Shown: positions 34,074-44,910 of the stretch, piece by piece | Position numbering within the stretch: position 1 is the first letter of the stretch | Layout: each line of letters opens with the position of its first letter | NCBI RefSeq assembly: GCF_037126465.1 | Contig: NC_088204.1 | Location: forward strand, 17,924,804 to 17,988,803 | Origin: Ornithodoros turicata | Taxonomy: Eukaryota > Arthropoda > Arachnida > Ixodida > Argasidae | Length of the DNA: 64,000 nt | Reading direction: 5' to 3' | Notes under the pieces: generated by a model | Told to the model about the DNA's origin: nothing | Database searches by the model: none | What the model saw: the letters and a program-made list of their open reading frames with translations, nothing else | Translations under genes and position numbers: made by a program

Positions 34074-34097
34074 GCTCCGACAAAGGACACAACAAGC
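34071..34097 (+). CDS. Candidate first coding exon (MAPTKDTTS)
   Basis: The ATG at 34071 (context GAAGGAATGG) is followed by eight codons and then a donor-like GTAGGG at 34098, leaving phase 0. If read through, a TAG follows at once, so only splicing would give a longer product. It lies 50 bp downstream of the ETS motif cluster. The donor is weaker than consensus and the peptide is not identifiable. Confidence 0.2.
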
Positions 34098-34472
34098 GTA
34101 GGGGACGAGAAACGCAATTGGACGCTCCAGAAGGGATAACTGTATTCCCAGAAGACAGAAACGCCGGGCTTCAATTCTTACTCCCATTTTATTTCCTCCT
34201 CTATATTTCGTGAAAGGACTGCACACCTGTAGGAAAGGAAGTATAATGCGACAGAAGTTCTAGCCCGTAAAGATAGAAACAGCAAGTGCGTATATATAGG
34301 TATAGAGCCCGGATGTCTGCGTGTACCCATTGATCGGTATAGAAAAGATTGAGCTTCGCGTGGAATGATACGGTTAAAGTGTGCTCGCCGTATACTAGGA
34401 TCGAGGATTTTCGCGTCACATACTGAGAATAAATGCGCTAAAAAACATTAAACAAAACATTAAACAAAAACA
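34098..34472. other. Stretch without recognised features
   Basis: No gene or repeat boundary was found in these 375 bases. Confidence 0.4.
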
Positions 34473-34646
34473 TGATTTGTTGAAAACGGGAAACGTACGC
34501 CTTTTTTGTGACACTTACGCTGTTCATAATTGTCACAGAAAAGGCGTACGCCTCCCGTTTGCAACAAATCAGGGCAGATAACGATATCATTAAAGGTGAT
34601 GGTTGGCTGGGAGCGTGCTATGCAGTGAAGTTCATTTTTGAGAGTG
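34473..34646. mobile_element. FB1 subfamily A copy, left-truncated
   Basis: It starts in the mid-arm at TGATTTGTTGAAAACGGG and continues through a loop in the opposite orientation to the 11261 copy (CTTACGCTGTTCATAATTG) and a full right arm ending TTTTGAGAGTG. The outer 70 bp of the left arm are missing and replaced by AAACATTAAACA repeats. Confidence 0.8.
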
Positions 34647-34792
34647 AAGGACAGAACGACACACACACACTGTGCGTCGTCCTGTTCTTCGTCTTGTGAT
34701 CGTCGCGCGTTTATTCTCAGGTACCAGCATGATTAGGTTCTCGCAATGACACATGCACGCCTGACCCGAGCCTATTGTTCGTGTGACGTTGT

Positions 34793-34830
34793 GCGTCTTG
34801 GGCCGACTTCACAGGGAATTGTGCCGGCAT
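34793..34830 (-). mobile_element. SINE body fragment
   Basis: The text GTGCGTCTTGGGCCGACTTC and ACAGGGAATTGTGCCGGCAT corresponds to the minus-strand body of the SINEs at 24498 and 39963. It directly abuts the degenerate FB1 that follows. Confidence 0.55.
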
Positions 34831-35042
34831 AGAACTTCACACACTTCGCAGCCAACCAATCCTCCAGAATGACATCGTTCTCTTCCCTGAATTGAAGAAA
34901 ATGGGGGGGGGGGGGGGGCGTACGTCTTTTTGTAACACTCATGCAGTCACGTTAATTGTCACAAAACGGCGTACGCCCAGCGCTTTCCACAAATCATGAG
35001 TGCATGACATTCTGTGCAATGGCTAGCCTTCGGCGTGTTTCC
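34831..35042. mobile_element. Degenerate FB1 copy with a poly-G expansion
   Basis: AGAACTTCACACACTTCGCA, GCCAACCAATCCTCCAGAAT, a G run of about 17 where the family has GGGAGGCG, then CGTACGTCTTTTTGTAACAC and a diverged right arm through AATGGCTAGCCTTCGGCGTG. The ends are unclear. The poly-G has apparently grown from the arm's own GGG. Confidence 0.65.
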
Positions 35043-35960
35043 AGCGAATATTCAAAAATGCTACTAACAACAGCCAATATCTGCGCAACACGCAACTGAG
35101 AGCGTTAATACACCCTCCCGCTGCAGTCCGTCAATCCCAGCCCGATTCCAAATTTAGCCGCCAGCAACGTAGCTTTCCACCAGGTCTGATCTACATATGC
35201 GCGGGAAAGGGACACTCACGACACACTGTATAGCAATACCGCGACCTTACAGAGGCGCCAGATAAACACAGGAGGCGCGAACTCCGAACAAATTGGAAAT
35301 ATTCCGCAGAAAAAAAGAGAAAGAAAGATGCAGCCTGGGGAATACAATGACAAAAATAAGTCGGCTCCGATCAAAATCGGAAACGCTTCGCGAAGGCAAT
35401 TTACATGTAATGAAGTGTCGCTCCGCCCCGAGGGGAAAGGTAATTGAATTCGCACACGGCTTTATCTCTCTCTTCCCCCATCTCTCTCTCCCTTTCAGTG
35501 TTTTCGGAAAAAGAAGAAAGAATAAAAAAAAAAAGGCACCCAGAAGTGTAGCGACATTCAGACAGAAGGAGTAACAACACAGTGTAAAAATGTTGGGAGC
35601 CAGACCGCATCATTCGAGTCAGCCGAGATAATATACGCGAAGTTTTGAAAAACAAAACGCCCGCGAACAAAAACGGTGCCGCGTTTACATTCGGGAAGAG
35701 GTTTTGTTGCAGATGCGCAGGGAACCGTTACACAACGTTCCGGCTTGATAGCTTAGCCGCAGTCGGTAAAAAGAGGAGTGTCCAAAACGAAACCTGAATG
35801 CACCGCTTGGCTGCTGTCGTATAGGGGGAAAGAATCCGCCTCGAAGAATAGTTTGCAGGTCATTACTGTTGGTAATGAGTTATATGGACTTAATGTCGCG
35901 TTAGGATATCAGCATACCAATGCCCAATCATCTTAACTACTTTCTTAGCTACTTCAACTT
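35043..35960. other. Stretch without recognised gene
   Basis: Only short, overlapping open frames on both strands and a purine-rich segment near 35500-35540. Nothing supported. Confidence 0.4.
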
Positions 35961-36195
35961 GTCGTTTTCCCATAACGCGTGTGAAATGCATCACTTCGGC
36001 CCGTGATTCGCCACGAGCCCTTGCGCGAGCCTATATACCGCAGCGGCTTTGGAGAGCGCGAACTTTAAAGATAGTAATAACGACCGCTTTGTGAAAGTTC
36101 GCGCGCTCCAAAGTCACTGTGGTATGCTCGCGCAAGGGCTAACGGCGAATCATGGGTCGAAGTGATGCATTTGACGCGTGGTATGGGATAACGAC
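35961..36195. mobile_element. Second foldback element, unrelated to FB1
   Basis: Inverted arms of about 105 bp start GTCGTTTTCCCATAACGCG at the left and GTCGTTATCCCATACCACGC from the right. They share AAATGCATCACTTCG, GATTCGCC, GCCCTTGCGCGAGC and TTTGGAG...GCGCGAACTTT, with about 85 percent agreement by eye. The loop is AT-rich. No target duplication could be fixed and no other copy is in the window, so mobility is inferred from structure alone. Confidence 0.65.
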
Positions 36196-38191
36196 GGGTC
36201 CTAGCCGCAGCGCGTGCAAAGAATGGAGACAAGGTGACATGCTTCTTCTTCTACAAGCGGATATTGACATTCTAAGTCATCCATTTTGTTTTCCTCCAGT
36301 CACTCCTTAGTAATCAATTTCATAATCCATGCCCAACTAAACGCTAAACTAAAAAGTATCTCGTGACGACTTTGCGCCTGCCTGATCCGCATCAAACCCC
36401 AAACTTCAACCATGCAAGCCAAACAGTACACCTCCTCCACATAGTGTTCGATCCATTATTCAACAGTACTTTACACTGATCCGACTTTTCTCGTGGATGG
36501 GGTCCGAACTATATACAGCAGCCCAACATATACCCTCGTCACCCAGCGTGACATGTTTCGGGACGGTCTCTTCATCCCGCTGGCGTTGTATGGGACCCGA
36601 GGCGATTTTAATTTATCCGCTGAGTCACCGCCACCTCTCGCCTGCCGAATGCCGCCAAAAATAGTAACCCGCCGGTGGCTGCGGGGTCTAAATCGCTTTT
36701 CTCTCTCAAGAGGCAAGACAGACGGGCTCGGTACCTGCTTTCAACAAGTGCTGTCATGGTTGCCAACAGCTAGGCGCTAAGCCCGCTCCTGGGTGGCACA
36801 TTTTTGAAATTTAGCCCCCGAAGAGCAGATGGTGGGAAATGGGCGCGAGCAACAAGGGTGGCACCGTGCGGGTGAAACAACCGTCTGGCGCTGTTTGATA
36901 CATTTATTTCAGTGTCTCAACGTAATTTAAAGCACTTATACGAGGCACTGACAGAGGCGCTTAATTACACGGGACACACACTGCAGTGCAGGCTAGAGCA
37001 GCCAAGGCAGGAGCAAGGAATTATGCCTGATGGTTTCACGTTAAGGTGGGATGATGATGATGATCATCATCATCATCATCATCATCATCGTGATGCCTGT
37101 ATGTTTTGTCCTGTAATATTATCACGTGACCCCAAGCCGAGAATTGCAGCCTGCCGATATTGGCTTGGCTTGGCTTGGATTGAGTTCATATTGCAGTTCT
37201 GAGATACTCGTGAATTGCAATCTGTCAAAGGTGTGCTGGAGCGTGAGCTGGACGTTCTCCATTATTATTACTTTTCTCCTTCACTCCCTCTGTTAGAAGT
37301 GGTAATAAAAAAAAAATCAACGTGCTCCAACCTTGACTCAACTTCGCAGCGAAATATTCGTATAATCCAGTCGATCCAGCTTACTCATTTACGAGAACGG
37401 CGTTTCAGACACGACCCCACCTTTCCCAAACGACCACATATGTAGATACTTTGTTTTCTACGCGACTTTTGACTTCAAACGCTTTCCACATACCAAAGAC
37501 CTCATGGCCACCAGGAAAACAAAGCGCCTCTCTCTTTGAACTCCTCCGCAAAGCAAAAGAGTTCGACGAAAGACGTACTCCGCGGTTCCCAAGTATTTTC
37601 GAGACACCTCGCTACATTTTTCGCAACTGATCCAACAAAGGTGCCACGCACAAACTGCTACAATCCGATAAAGATCGGCCAAAAGAGGAGCGCGCGCGGC
37701 GGCGAAGCACTCTCAGCCGTGAATGTTGTTGCTATCGTTGCGTGCTTTGCACGTGAAAGTGGGGAAATAGCGAGCGGGGTTTCCGCCGACGGACCTGGGA
37801 CAGAAGGTACACGGGCGTGTGGCCACACAGAACATCAATGTTGGGAGAGGAGCAGGGAATACCGGAGAAGGCGCGTGGTGCTGCTGGTGCGCGTGCGCTT
37901 TCTGTATTTCCCCCTCCTCTCCGCCTTCGTCCTCTCCGTATTCCGTAAGAGTGCGTCGTCGTACACAATTTGGGGGGGAAATCCCGAACAGAATTCGATT
38001 TGGGATGCTGAGTTGGGATGTCCGGGAAATCTGTTGAACCGAGAAGTCGTCGGATAACGTGCGAACGATGCTGAGAGAGTATAGGAAATTCGTTGGTTTA
38101 TTCCAGGAGAATAGAACATGCACATGAAGTGCAAAATGGAAGCGTTGAGTCCATCCCACCCGACGGGCTTTCCAATCAAGCTGGGGCCGTA
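36196..38191. other. Stretch without recognised gene; GAT/ATC palindromic repeat
   Basis: The mirror-type microsatellite at 37049-37089 is listed separately. 37680-37990 is CpG-rich with long frames on both strands (plus 37536-38057, minus 37713-38315), neither of which shows a domain. The minus one runs into an FB1 copy. Confidence 0.4.
37049..37089. repeat. (GAT)n-(ATC)n self-complementary microsatellite
   Basis: Five GAT units run directly into nine or more ATC units, so the left part can pair with the right part in a hairpin. Microsatellites with a switch to the complementary repeat suggest a template-switch or replication-slippage event. Confidence 0.85.
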
Positions 38192-38575
38192 TACTCTTAG
38201 AAGTGAGCTTCACCGCACAACACGCTCCTAGCCAATCATCGTCCCGTGTGGCCTCGTTCTCGCCCCTGATTTGTTGAAAACTGGAGCCGTACGCCTTTTT
38301 GTGACATTTATGCATTTATGGTAGTCGTCACACGCACGTGGTGCACGTCCACTGTTTTCACAAATCAGCGGTATCATTCTGTGCAGCAGTTTGCCTTCAC
38401 CACATCACCACGCCGCTTAGTGACAACTAGCAGAGCTGCGTAAGTGTCACAGAAGGGCGTACGCTTCTCCTTTTCAGCAAATCGAGGGAGAGAACGACAT
38501 GTCATTCGGGATCATGGTTGGTTAAGGGGGCGTGCTATGCGGTGAAGTGCCACCACCGCCGCCTTTTTAGGAGTG
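38192..38575. mobile_element. Composite FB1 copy
   Basis: It starts TACTCTTAGAAGTGAGCTTC after TA and has a left arm through TTGTTGAAAACTGGAGCCGT. A first degenerate right-arm stretch follows (CTGTTTTCACAAATCAGCGG to TTGCCTTCACCAC), then a second loop and right arm (GTGACAACTAGCAGAGCTGC, TTTTCAGCAAATCGAGGGAG, GGTTGGTTAAGGGGGCGTGC) ending AGGAGTG. At 384 bp it is longer than one unit and is probably two overlapping insertions or a rearranged copy. Confidence 0.65.
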
Positions 38576-39023
38576 GCACGTACATAACGATGTGGCTGTG
38601 GCTCGGGCGATTGGCGAATAAATGGATTTAGTGTTGAATGTGCCACAAAATTCAAAATTTGAAAGTAACGCACCTATTTCTCCTTGCTAACTATCTTGTC
38701 GTTCCACTGCGTTTAGAACACGTGCCGCGACGATGTCCTTCGATCAAAATTACGTTTCCCGTTTACGTCAAGACCCGCTGGATTCAGAAGCCACATGACA
38801 CACCTATCACACTTATTACCCTGTCACTGCCTCGCCCCCCCCCTCTCTCTCTCTCTCTCTTTCATTTCTTTCTGTATCAGTATCGGGCGCTTTAATTACC
38901 TACGGCTATGTTTCACAGAGACCCATTCAAAACACCTGACACAGTCAAGCGAACATATATTCCATAAAAAGACGTGCATAGAGCGACCAGCCTATATTTT
39001 TTCACTTTTTTTTCTCGTAGTTG

Positions 39024-39060
<37 letters not shown>

Positions 39061-39962
39061 GAGTCCGCAAGCCTAAGCAATCGATCACTGTCGTGCACAA
39101 CCGCCAGGACGAGCGAGAATATATGTTTCTTTCTTTATTTAAGTTTTTTTTATGTCTCGTTATTATTATATTTTCGTGCGATGCAATCTATACCGGGCAT
39201 ACGCCGAAATGAAAGGGAGAACGTCTGCTAAGTTTTTTCACGCTCGTTGCAACCTCGTATGGAAAATGAAGCCATCAATCTAGATAGTATCGCCCGTAGG
39301 CATGCAACAAGTACAGAAGGTACGCTCCGATGTCCGACTACCCTGGGACGCCTCTCACCATGGACAGATACGGAATCTGCGAAATATTGAGATATCACAC
39401 GCGCGTAAAAACAATGGCATGCGGAAGAGCGAAAGTGCGTAAATGTGCATTTCAACTATTCAACGAAACAATGGTGCGAGATACGATGAGACTTGGGAAC
39501 GGAGCCGACCTCTGGCAATGCAGAAAGCCTGATCCTTGATTTGCCTAATCGTCGCAATTACGTATGGCTCGCGGTATATGTCTCGCTCAATGTTGTCTGG
39601 ATAACGTTCAGGAGGTCGGCTAAGAAGAAAAGCTTTGGTATGTATCACGGGACGGGGTATCTTGCATGCCGATAGAATTGCGGACAATTGAGCTGTCGGT
39701 GCCAATTACGCCGGGCTGGCCTCTGTGTCGAGCCGTCGTAAGAGATAAACATTTGCCGTACCATTGTGCAATGTTTATTTCCGCGCTAGGCGAGGTCGCC
39801 TCGAAGTGTTTTATATGCAGGGCAGGTATTAATGCGGTGTGTGCTAATTAGATTCCGTGAAATGGAGACTCAGTTCCTCGAGTCGTGTGTTTAGGTGAAA
39901 AATCTCGGCAGACAATAGCATGCTTCTTTGATTCATTGTTCCTGATATACACTCCTAAAACA
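38576..39962. other. Stretch without recognised gene; AT and TC microsatellites
   Basis: (TC)n at about 38846-38861 and a (TA)n run at 39026-39056. No exon or repeat boundary supported. Confidence 0.45.
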
Positions 39963-40160
39963 GATGGTGGTGGTGGTGATGAAACCGCTTGCCGAATAGA
40001 CGGCCACGCTCAGGCGTGCGAAATCACGACTGTCGCAGGGGGACATCGTGCGTCCTGGGTCGTCTTCACCGGGAGCTGTGCCGACATTTGTCTGCAAGCC
40101 TCTGAGGAAAACCCAGGGAAAACACCCAGACAGCGCCCTGGTTCGAAGCTGGTAACCGGG
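39963..40160 (-). mobile_element. tRNA-type SINE, head-degenerate
   Basis: On the minus strand it carries a degenerate B box region (CCAGCTTCGAACCAGG), then GTGTTTTCCCTGGGTTTTCC, TCAGAGGCTTGCAGAC, GTCGGCACAGCTCCCGGTGA and ACGACCCAGGACGCACGATG, followed by a diverged stretch ending at a (CCA)n repeat (plus 39966-39977). It is the same family as the SINE at 24498. The A box is lost. Confidence 0.65.
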
Positions 40161-40214
40161 GGGGGGGGGTGTAAAGTGGAGCCAGGCTTGCCGTTGTGGC
40201 GCCCAACGTGGGGC

Positions 40215-40458
40215 GTTAACAGAATTTCAGCACATAGCATGTCGAAAGTCGATCATTGCGCAGAACGACACCGTTGTCAATCCTGATTGGTGGAGGGTGC
40301 GGGGGGGGGGGGAGGTTACGCTATCCTGTAACAATTAAAATAAGCGCATAAGTGTCGCAAAAAGGCGTACGCCTCTCGTTTTGAACAAATCAGGGGAAAG
40401 AACGATGTCATGATGATGGTTGGCTAGGAGATGCGGCGAAGCCCTCTTTTTCAGAGTA
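40215..40458. mobile_element. Degenerate FB1 copy
   Basis: It carries AACAGAATTTCAGCACATAG, CCTGATTGGTGGAGGGTGCG with a G run, AAGTGTCGCAAAAAGGCGTA, CGTTTTGAACAAATCAGGGG and GATGGTTGGCTAGGAGATGC, and ends TTTTTCAGAGTAC. The left arm is heavily mutated and the right arm lacks about 10 bp (GTGCTATG). Confidence 0.7.
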
Positions 40459-40601
40459 CAAAGCGTTTTTTCCCCATTCTCGCCCCCCAGCGAATGCCGC
40501 TGCCGCACACAGACAGGTAAGAATAATAGGTGATTCCGGTGAAGTCGGCCCGGAACGCGCACTATCCCTATCCCCCACAGCGAGCGGCACGCCGCGGCGT
40601 A

Positions 40602-40769
40602 CACTCGAAATACAGAACTTTATCGCACAACACGGCTTTTGGTGGCAATTATCATACATCCAAATTGCCACAAAAGGGCGTACGCCTCCCATATTCAACA
40701 AACCAGGAAGGCGAACGATATACTGTTGTTTCTGAGCGTGTTGCGCGGTCAAGTTATCTTTCCAGAGTG
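40602..40769. mobile_element. Short FB1 subfamily B copy with clean TA duplication
   Basis: TA at 40600-40601 and 40770-40771 brackets ends CACTCGAAATACAGAACTTT and CTTTCCAGAGTG. It has the loop GCAATTATCATACATCCAAA of subfamily B and lacks the GCCAACCA...TGATTT portion of the left arm, giving 168 bp. This copy is the clearest evidence for TA target duplication in the family. Confidence 0.75.
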
Positions 40770-40771
40770 TA

Positions 40772-42595
40772 ACAATAAAGGGCGATCGCGACACAAAACA
40801 TCACAGCGCATACAAAAGTAAAAAAAAAAAAAAAAATATTGAACAACAACAATTGCGATCTTGCAAGCGAGTTGCGTATACCTCGACGCTGGCAACATGT
40901 CCCTGAGCCTGGGGAAAAGACAAATGGACAAGCACAAAAAAGAAGAGGAACAGCACTGACAGCGCAAAGTTACCTTCCCTTTCCCCTTCATTGTCGCTTT
41001 ACGTGTTATACTTGTGTCTGCTATACTAAACTTTCATTGCTGGTTCTGCATAGCCTTGTGCTGTTTCGTTTTGTTGTCTGTCCACCTGTCCTTTCCCCAA
41101 GCTCGGGGACGTCACTGGCATCAGGGACGTTAGCACCGTGCCAACGTCAAGAAAAAAATGAGTTTCTGCAACATCGTGGCATAAAGTTACCTGAGGCAGT
41201 ACAGCGCGTGTTTCAAACAGACACGAACCCAGAAACGTAATTCCACGTTTACTGCACAAGGTTTCCATATTCCTACAAGAAGGACACAGAGTCGAGACGT
41301 GTGTCGTGACAAACAGCCGTTTTTTTCTTCCTTCTGGCTCTCGACTCCTTTCTTAACAAATCATCACGGCGGAAATAAAGAAGTCGTGTTCGTGCACATT
41401 TTCGCCTCGCCGTCTTCTCGGAAGAAAAGTGAGGAGAAACGCATAAATACACTCCCTTCCCTCCCCACTCACTCGGCACGCAATTTAGAGATCGCCACCA
41501 TTATTTTGGCTCATATAAATCAAATTCTCTTTCGACTCTCATTACGTATAATATCCCCCGTTCGGAGCTTGACACTTCTAAAAAAAGAGGGAGAAAGAAG
41601 AAGGAAAAGAAAGATGATATCTTGGGCTCCAGACACACTTTTTAACGCGTCGCGACATATTTAGCTCCCCTTTCCTAATTTGAATAATGGCAGGCAGCCG
41701 TCTCGGCACAACTACCGGCGAAATCTCGAAACAATAACAACAGGGTTGTCAGACGAAACCTCCCAACAATGCCGCCGTAAGGCCCTTTTTATACAACGTC
41801 TCTTTTTCAACTGCGGGAGAGTTATAAAACTGGATGAATGGCCGAATACAATAACTGAAGCACGCATTTTATAATTCCCCGAGGAAGTACTATACAGGGT
41901 ATCCTGCACGTACAATGCAACCGAGCGTCAATGCACAACAAACTGTCACAGGGGGCGATAAAACGTTTGTCGCCCGTATAATATTTCATCTTCGCGCCCC
42001 TTTTGAATTGTACATACCGTAGATAATTACGACACTTACCTAAGGCTGCAAAGCTAAAACACGAGAGAAATAAAGATGATGCAGTATATAAATGCAGTCC
42101 GTCGCGTGCAAGTTCCTTTTGTGCTCTTTTTTTAATTTATTATTATTATAATTGTCGTCGAAAAAAATGCAATTCATGCGCGAGATGCGTTTCATGTATA
42201 ACGATATAATTGTCTCCATTTCTTTCCAGATGCTGTTTGTGTGACTGCATTTAGAAAGAAGCGACGCCTATCTGGTGCGAAAAAGGGTCGTTAACCCGTG
42301 GTCAGTGGCACCGCGAGATGTCGTTTTGTATCGAGGATGTTTCTCGGTCGTCGAGTATGCGTATAGTGTGTGTGTGTGTGTGTGTTGCTTTTGGGGTGGG
42401 GAGGTATCGGGTTTTCTTCGGCGCCTGCGGTCCGCGTCAATAACGAGGGGTGTCTCGAACGTATTGATTACGGACGCATACTTTCTGTTCTCCTATGCAG
42501 TCCTACAAACAGTGAAAATTCTTGTACATGTATAACGTACGCCTTCCATTGTAAAAGAAGCTCATTCTTCAAACGGGCAAATCCTAACGAACTCA
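40772..42595. other. Stretch without recognised gene
   Basis: An A15 run at about 40820 and (GT)n at 42366-42385. A minus-strand GTAAGT at 42032-42037 follows only 6-14 nt after acceptor-like text, too short to call an exon. Confidence 0.4.
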
Positions 42596-42850
42596 CACTC
42601 TAAAAACGAAAATGATCAGTTGATAGTCCTTTCAGGGCAGCGGATGTATTGCCGCAACCAGCGCATAAACACGCAACCAGGAACCAGACTAAATGGACGG
42701 AAGTTCATGAGAAGTTCTGAGACTATTTACTGTGTTCCGGAGTAAATCTCAGGATCAAGGGACGAAAAGCTGGGAGTAATTGTAATCAAGGAGACTATAG
42801 GAGCTGTAGTTGCTCTTCAATTTATTCTTTAAAAAAAAAAAGCATACTGA
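42596..42850. mobile_element. Degenerate relative of the 27377 TA element
   Basis: It starts CACTCTAAAAACGAAAATG. At 42718-42826, GAGACTATTTACTGTG, CCGGAGTAAATCTCAGG, AGGGACGAAAAGC and GGGAGTAATTGTAATC parallel the complementary left part of the element at 27377 and the right part of 18780. The right terminus is obscured by a poly-A run, so the end is approximate. Confidence 0.5.
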
Positions 42851-44701
42851 AAGTGCTAAAAAAGGACAAGAACACAGTGATGAAAAATATGTTTCCGTCC
42901 TTTTTTCGCGCTTCCGAATTATGTGTATGCAACACAAGCAAGTTCAAATGAATGATTTAGTAAATTCTGACATGTTTCACTTTGTAATCTACATCCGTAT
43001 TAAACGAATTCACGCGAGGTGGGAGGGGGGTGGGGGGTATACCTAGTTTAAAAAAAAAAATAAGAAAGAGAGGGCGGCATGTTGCCACAGAGAAAGAGAA
43101 AAAAGACAAGAACAAAGGGAAAAACGAAAACGAAAAATGAGACACACGGCACATAGCAATGATCCGTTCAGTGCAAAGTTCGGTGGCTGTGCCATCTGGT
43201 GGTCACCTTCGGTTCACCATAGAGTGCACTATAATCACTTTCAGTTGGTCACATTTGTTACAACAGATCACAGATTCACGCCAGGCAATGTAGAAATCAA
43301 ACCGGAAAGACCAAGCAAGCAACGAACACATTCGTTCTGGTTCTTATTATTTTTTTTTTTTTTCAGACTATGGGAAATGCACAGTTTTATTGCGCCATCG
43401 AATAACTAATTAAAAATAAGACAACAATTTTTTTCTTTGCATTCGGCAAAAATAAACCCAGTCAGCGCCGTGCTCGACTAACGACTTCTTCGCGTTCGCA
43501 CGAGAGAACTTCTCCTACACTCGTATCCCATATTCTAAGACAATCACCGGCCATATAGATACACACGAGGCCACGACGGCATAGTTTTCCGTCATTAAGC
43601 GAGCACTGACAGACTGGTGTGTTTTTCCAGATGGCGCTGCAACGATGTGATATACAGACTGTTCTTGCTTTCTTTTCTTTTTAGCTATACCTTCCAAACT
43701 TTCCTATAGCGTTGCGGTATCCTGGCAGCGGGGTGTATTGTCCTTATGTTTCGTGCCCGCTACTACTTGGTGCTAATTTTCAGGTTTACCCAAGCAATGA
43801 GAAAACGGCTAATTTCTTTGTCGTGCAATGAGACGAAGACAATGTTTTCATAAAAGCATCTCACACATCTTCATGCCTTTCATACCAACTTACGGGCATC
43901 CCGGTGAAACACCCCACTGGCAACATCGTCACCAGGTATTTGTTAGTATTGTTTCATAAAACCAATTTACAGATGGCGAAAGCGTCTCCGATGAAGTGCA
44001 AATTACTCAGCAGCACTTGGAAGTTCCCTTGTCGGTACCATAAACATACAAAGCTTCAAAAGCAACGCCGGTATACATGTGTTTCCGTGAAATTCAAATA
44101 ACACAGGAAAAAGGGTGCCGCTAAGGGTGCCAGTGTAGCCTCTTTTGTCACACTTTTATTTATTTATTATTATTATTATTATTTTTTTTTTGCAGTCACC
44201 GACTCTCCAATAGTTAAAAAAAAATTCCCCAATCATGTCTCAGCAGCCTTTAAGCTTGAAGCAAAAACGAAAAGAAAAGGCAGTTCTTCCTTTTTTAGTG
44301 AACAGTCGGTCCACCTCAGACACACCATGTCGCCATTACTTTGCAAGATGCGCAAGAGATGAAAAAAAGATAAAGAACGTAGTTGTCTCCCTCTGAAGGG
44401 AGGAGATAGAAAGACCAAACGCTCCGAACTGCCTTTTCAACCGGGTTCCTTGAGGCAAGCGGGAAGGAAGGCGACATACATAAAGGTCGTCTGGGCTTAA
44501 AAACCGCACACGTAGAGGAGGAGGAGACCCGAAAAGGCTTTGTCAAAATTTGCAAAGGCGGTGCCATAAAGTAATTGCCCAACCACAGTGTGGATAATTG
44601 CTTTCGTGTGTGTCACCAAGCAGCCGTCGCCTGCCATCGTGCCTATCGTCTGCTACTCAACGAACGCGTCTTTTTTCTTTATTTTTTTTTTCTTCTTGCA
44701 G
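42851..44701. other. Stretch without recognised gene
   Basis: Poly-T near 43349 and 44186 and a poly-A at about 43051. No repeat boundary found. It ends with a strong acceptor-like tract (TTTTTTTTTCTTCTTGCAG, 44683-44701). Confidence 0.4.
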
Positions 44702-44910
44702 TATTTCGTGCATCCAACGTTCTTTCCAATGTATATCTCCAGGCGACCCAAGTTTATCCTGGAACACCGTCAAATGACTGCAGCCGCCATACTGTGACAC
44801 CGAGTTGCCCGGCTAGAACCGGTGAAACCCAAGGAAATCCCAATGGTGTGATAGTTTCATGTTCAATGTTTCTCAGTGTATATAACGACCAATAAATTAC
44901 TAAAATCAGT
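44702..44910 (+). CDS. Possible terminal exon with AATAAA
   Basis: After the acceptor-like tract ending at 44701, two frames are open. One reads YFVHPTFFPMYISRRPKF onward and stops at 44797. The other reads FRASNVLSNVYLQATQVYPG onward and stops at about 44895, overlapping an AATAAA (44891-44896). The combination of a good 3' splice site, an open frame and a polyadenylation hexamer within 200 bp is what a last exon looks like. Neither peptide is recognisable, and the signals are common in AT-rich DNA. Confidence 0.15.

Noticed and set aside
33523..34095. 190-codon minus and 164-codon plus open frames over the same bases
   Set aside because: Mutually overlapping frames in a CpG-rich stretch indicate a shortage of stop codons through composition. 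No homology recognised. Only the promoter-like part is kept.
37713..38315. 200-codon minus-strand frame
   Set aside because: Its N-terminal part (KCHKKAYGSSFQQIRG...) is translated FB1 transposon sequence, and the rest overlaps a 173-codon plus frame.
39026..39056. Long TA dinucleotide run as a possible CRISPR-like or origin feature
   Set aside because: It is a simple microsatellite. There are no CRISPR-type repeats with unique spacers anywhere in the window.
42032..42060. Minus-strand GTAAGT donor after TTGCAGCCTTAG
   Set aside because: The implied exon would be 6-14 nt, with no supporting context.
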